Assembly: GCA_022361095.1 (NCBI GenBank)
Contig: JAKSBO010000147.1
Location: 1 to 5,087, forward strand
Direction: 5' to 3'
From: Desulfobacterales bacterium
Lineage (GTDB): Bacteria; Desulfobacterota; Desulfobacteria; Desulfobacterales; Desulfobacteraceae
Length of the DNA stretch: 5,087 nucleotides
This document shows positions 3,988 through 5,087 of the stretch, in pieces (within the stretch, counting starts at the first letter, position 1; each line of letters begins with the position of its first letter). Below the pieces are notes generated by a model. The model was not told the DNA's origin. It saw nothing but the letters and a program-made list of their open reading frames with translations, and ran no database searches. The position numbers and the translations under genes were made by a program.

Positions 3988-5087
3988 TCAGGGTTCAAGA
4001 TCAAAGTCAGGAAATAGGCCTCCGTCAACTTTGGGGTTTTTCCCGGAGGATTTGGGCTCAGCCACGATGCTTGGCAGGACAGTAACGGCGGCATCTATGG
4101 TCTCCCGGGGCGGGATGTTGTAATCAACCATTATACTTTTCTCATCCTGTTGCTCAACAGATACCGGTATATCGAACACAAGTTCTTTTTCCTGGCCGGT
4201 TATTACGGGGAACCCATAACAGGTGTTTTCATACTTGATGGGTTTCCCCTCATCCAGACGTCCCCGGACAAATTCATTGTGAAGATCTATGCGGTGGCGG
4301 ATGGCAGATGAAAACCGGCCAAGGGAATCCCTGCACTTATCGTAAAAATTTTCCAGAAGAGTCGGGTCAATTTCATACCCTGCACTATTGCGTCCGGCAG
4401 CCATGGCTGCAAGGGTTGTGGTGCCCGTGCCCAGGAACGGGTCCAGGACAAGATCCTCTTTAACGGAATACATGTTGATCAGGCGATATGCCAGTTCAAA
4501 GGGAAACGCCCCGCTGCGGGTACGGTTCTTTTTCTTTCCCATGGCCTGGCGGGTGCCTTTAAGATCCATCCAGACGTCTGAAAACCACTGGTTGCGCTCT
4601 TCCCAGAACAAGGCGCTTTGCCGCCGGTTCTCCTTGGCCCCAGCAGATGTAAATTCGCGTTTCCCCCCTTTTCTCAAGATAAGAATATATTCATGCTCCA
4701 GCGTGACATAGGCCCCGGCCGGCAACATGCCCGATCCCATGAATTTGTTGGGGGCATTGGTCTGCTTGCGCCATAAAATACAGGGCAAGGCGGTAAATCC
4801 TAATGACTGGGCTGCAGTCAATATCCTGGCGTGGTTGGGATAAAGGGCAAAATGCCCTTTGATGGTGCGTGTGGCATCGCCGATATTGATACAGGCAAAC
4901 CCGCCGGGTGAAAGCACCCTGAATACCTCTTTCCAGATCCGGTCCAGCACCTGGTGCATCAGTTCGAAGGCAAGTGGGCCGTCCGGTTTCTTAAGGGCCC
5001 TGTCAATTTTAGGATTCTGGCGGCTGAAGATTTCATCCCACATGTCAATCATGGGATAGGGCGGCGATGTCACCACAAGATTGACGC
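3988..5087 (-). CDS. Site-specific DNA methyltransferase (N4-cytosine/N6-adenine, beta class), 5' end beyond window
   Basis: This enzyme transfers a methyl group from S-adenosylmethionine to an exocyclic amino group of a base in a specific DNA site. The frame is open to the right edge; numbering from the first complete codon, it begins VNLVVTSPPYP. The catalytic motif IV SPPY is at 7-10, and the strand and helix with GGFACINIGDATRT follow at about 61-74. The SAM-binding motif I DPFLGTGTTT is at about 215-224, and YEID at 237-240. Motif IV before motif I defines the beta (permuted) class, and SPPY is common among N4-cytosine enzymes. About 20-30 N-terminal residues are probably missing. The C-terminal 120 residues after motif I are less conserved and end in a Pro/Gly/Asp-rich tail. 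The frame extends through the GTG at 5076, so that codon is probably internal. No restriction endonuclease is visible downstream; a partner could lie upstream, outside the window. The stop is at 3988-3990. Confidence 0.93.
   Translation of the reverse strand, partial: VNLVVTSPPYPMIDMWDEIFSRQNPKIDRALKKPDGPLAFELMHQVLDRIWKEVFRVLSPGGFACINIGDATRTIKGHFALYPNHARILTAAQSLGFTALPCILWRKQTNAPNKFMGSGMLPAGAYVTLEHEYILILRKGGKREFTSAGAKENRRQSALFWEERNQWFSDVWMDLKGTRQAMGKKKNRTRSGAFPFELAYRLINMYSVKEDLVLDPFLGTGTTTLAAMAAGRNSAGYEIDPTLLENFYDKCRDSLGRFSSAIRHRIDLHNEFVRGRLDEGKPIKYENTCYGFPVITGQEKELVFDIPVSVEQQDEKSIMVDYNIPPRETIDAAVTVLPSIVAEPKSSGKNPKVDGGLFPDFDLEP

Noticed and set aside
5074..5076. GTG at 5076 as the true start of the methyltransferase
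   Set aside because: The frame continues upstream to the window edge with plausible residues (VNLV) before the SPPY motif, as in the family. The gene is treated as partial.
1..5087. tRNA, rRNA, CRISPR array or replication origin
   Set aside because: No cloverleaf, conserved rRNA segment, regularly spaced repeat array or iteron cluster was seen on either strand.

Overview
The window is a bacterial chromosomal segment in which every well-supported gene lies on the minus strand. Two genes look like ordinary housekeeping or accessory genes at about 50% GC: a thiol peroxidase (tpx) at the left and a DNA methyltransferase running off the right edge. Between them lies about 3 kb of small, mostly unrecognised genes separated by 170-350 bp gaps rich in hairpins and repeats. 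Some of these genes, notably 1546-2133, are clearly AT-rich. The codon and GC style would suit a Gram-negative proteobacterium or Desulfobacterota-like organism. Two features fit that: an E. coli-type Tpx, and short palindromes resembling those linked to REP-associated transposases. No marker here fixes the taxon.

Layout, left to right. 1-87 may be the 3' end of a plus-strand gene, converging on tpx at a strong bidirectional terminator (96-148). tpx (173-673) has its own promoter (747-776). At 891-1355 is a small membrane protein with a C-terminal excalibur domain, best started at a GTG with a strong ribosome binding site. A GC-rich nested hairpin (1474-1520) separates it from an AT-rich helical protein (1546-2133) that resembles the DUF6988-type family. 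A cluster of palindromes (about 2262-2416) follows, then a small lipoprotein gene (2417-2815). The lipoprotein gene is bracketed by two same-orientation copies of a 42-44 bp repeat (2338-2379 and 2935-2978).

At 3037-3639 is a 200-residue protein with a faint uracil-DNA-glycosylase-like pattern. It sits between a 9-bp inverted pair (TTAAGCGGC / GCCGCTTAA), and its stop codon lies inside GCTTAAC, a perfect match to the integron attC R'' consensus RYYYAAC. Upstream of it, 3653-3713 has the box layout of an attC site, with degenerate outer boxes. A 29-codon coding remnant ends at that site. From 3988 to the right edge is a beta-class (SPPY) DNA methyltransferase lacking only its extreme N-terminus.

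The most economical reading is an accessory island between tpx and the methyltransferase, made of independently acquired small genes. At least one (3037-3639) looks like an integron-type gene cassette, and another (the lipoprotein) is flanked by dispersed repeats. No integrase or transposase gene is present, so any mobilising enzyme must be elsewhere or lost. The genes do not form an evident pathway.
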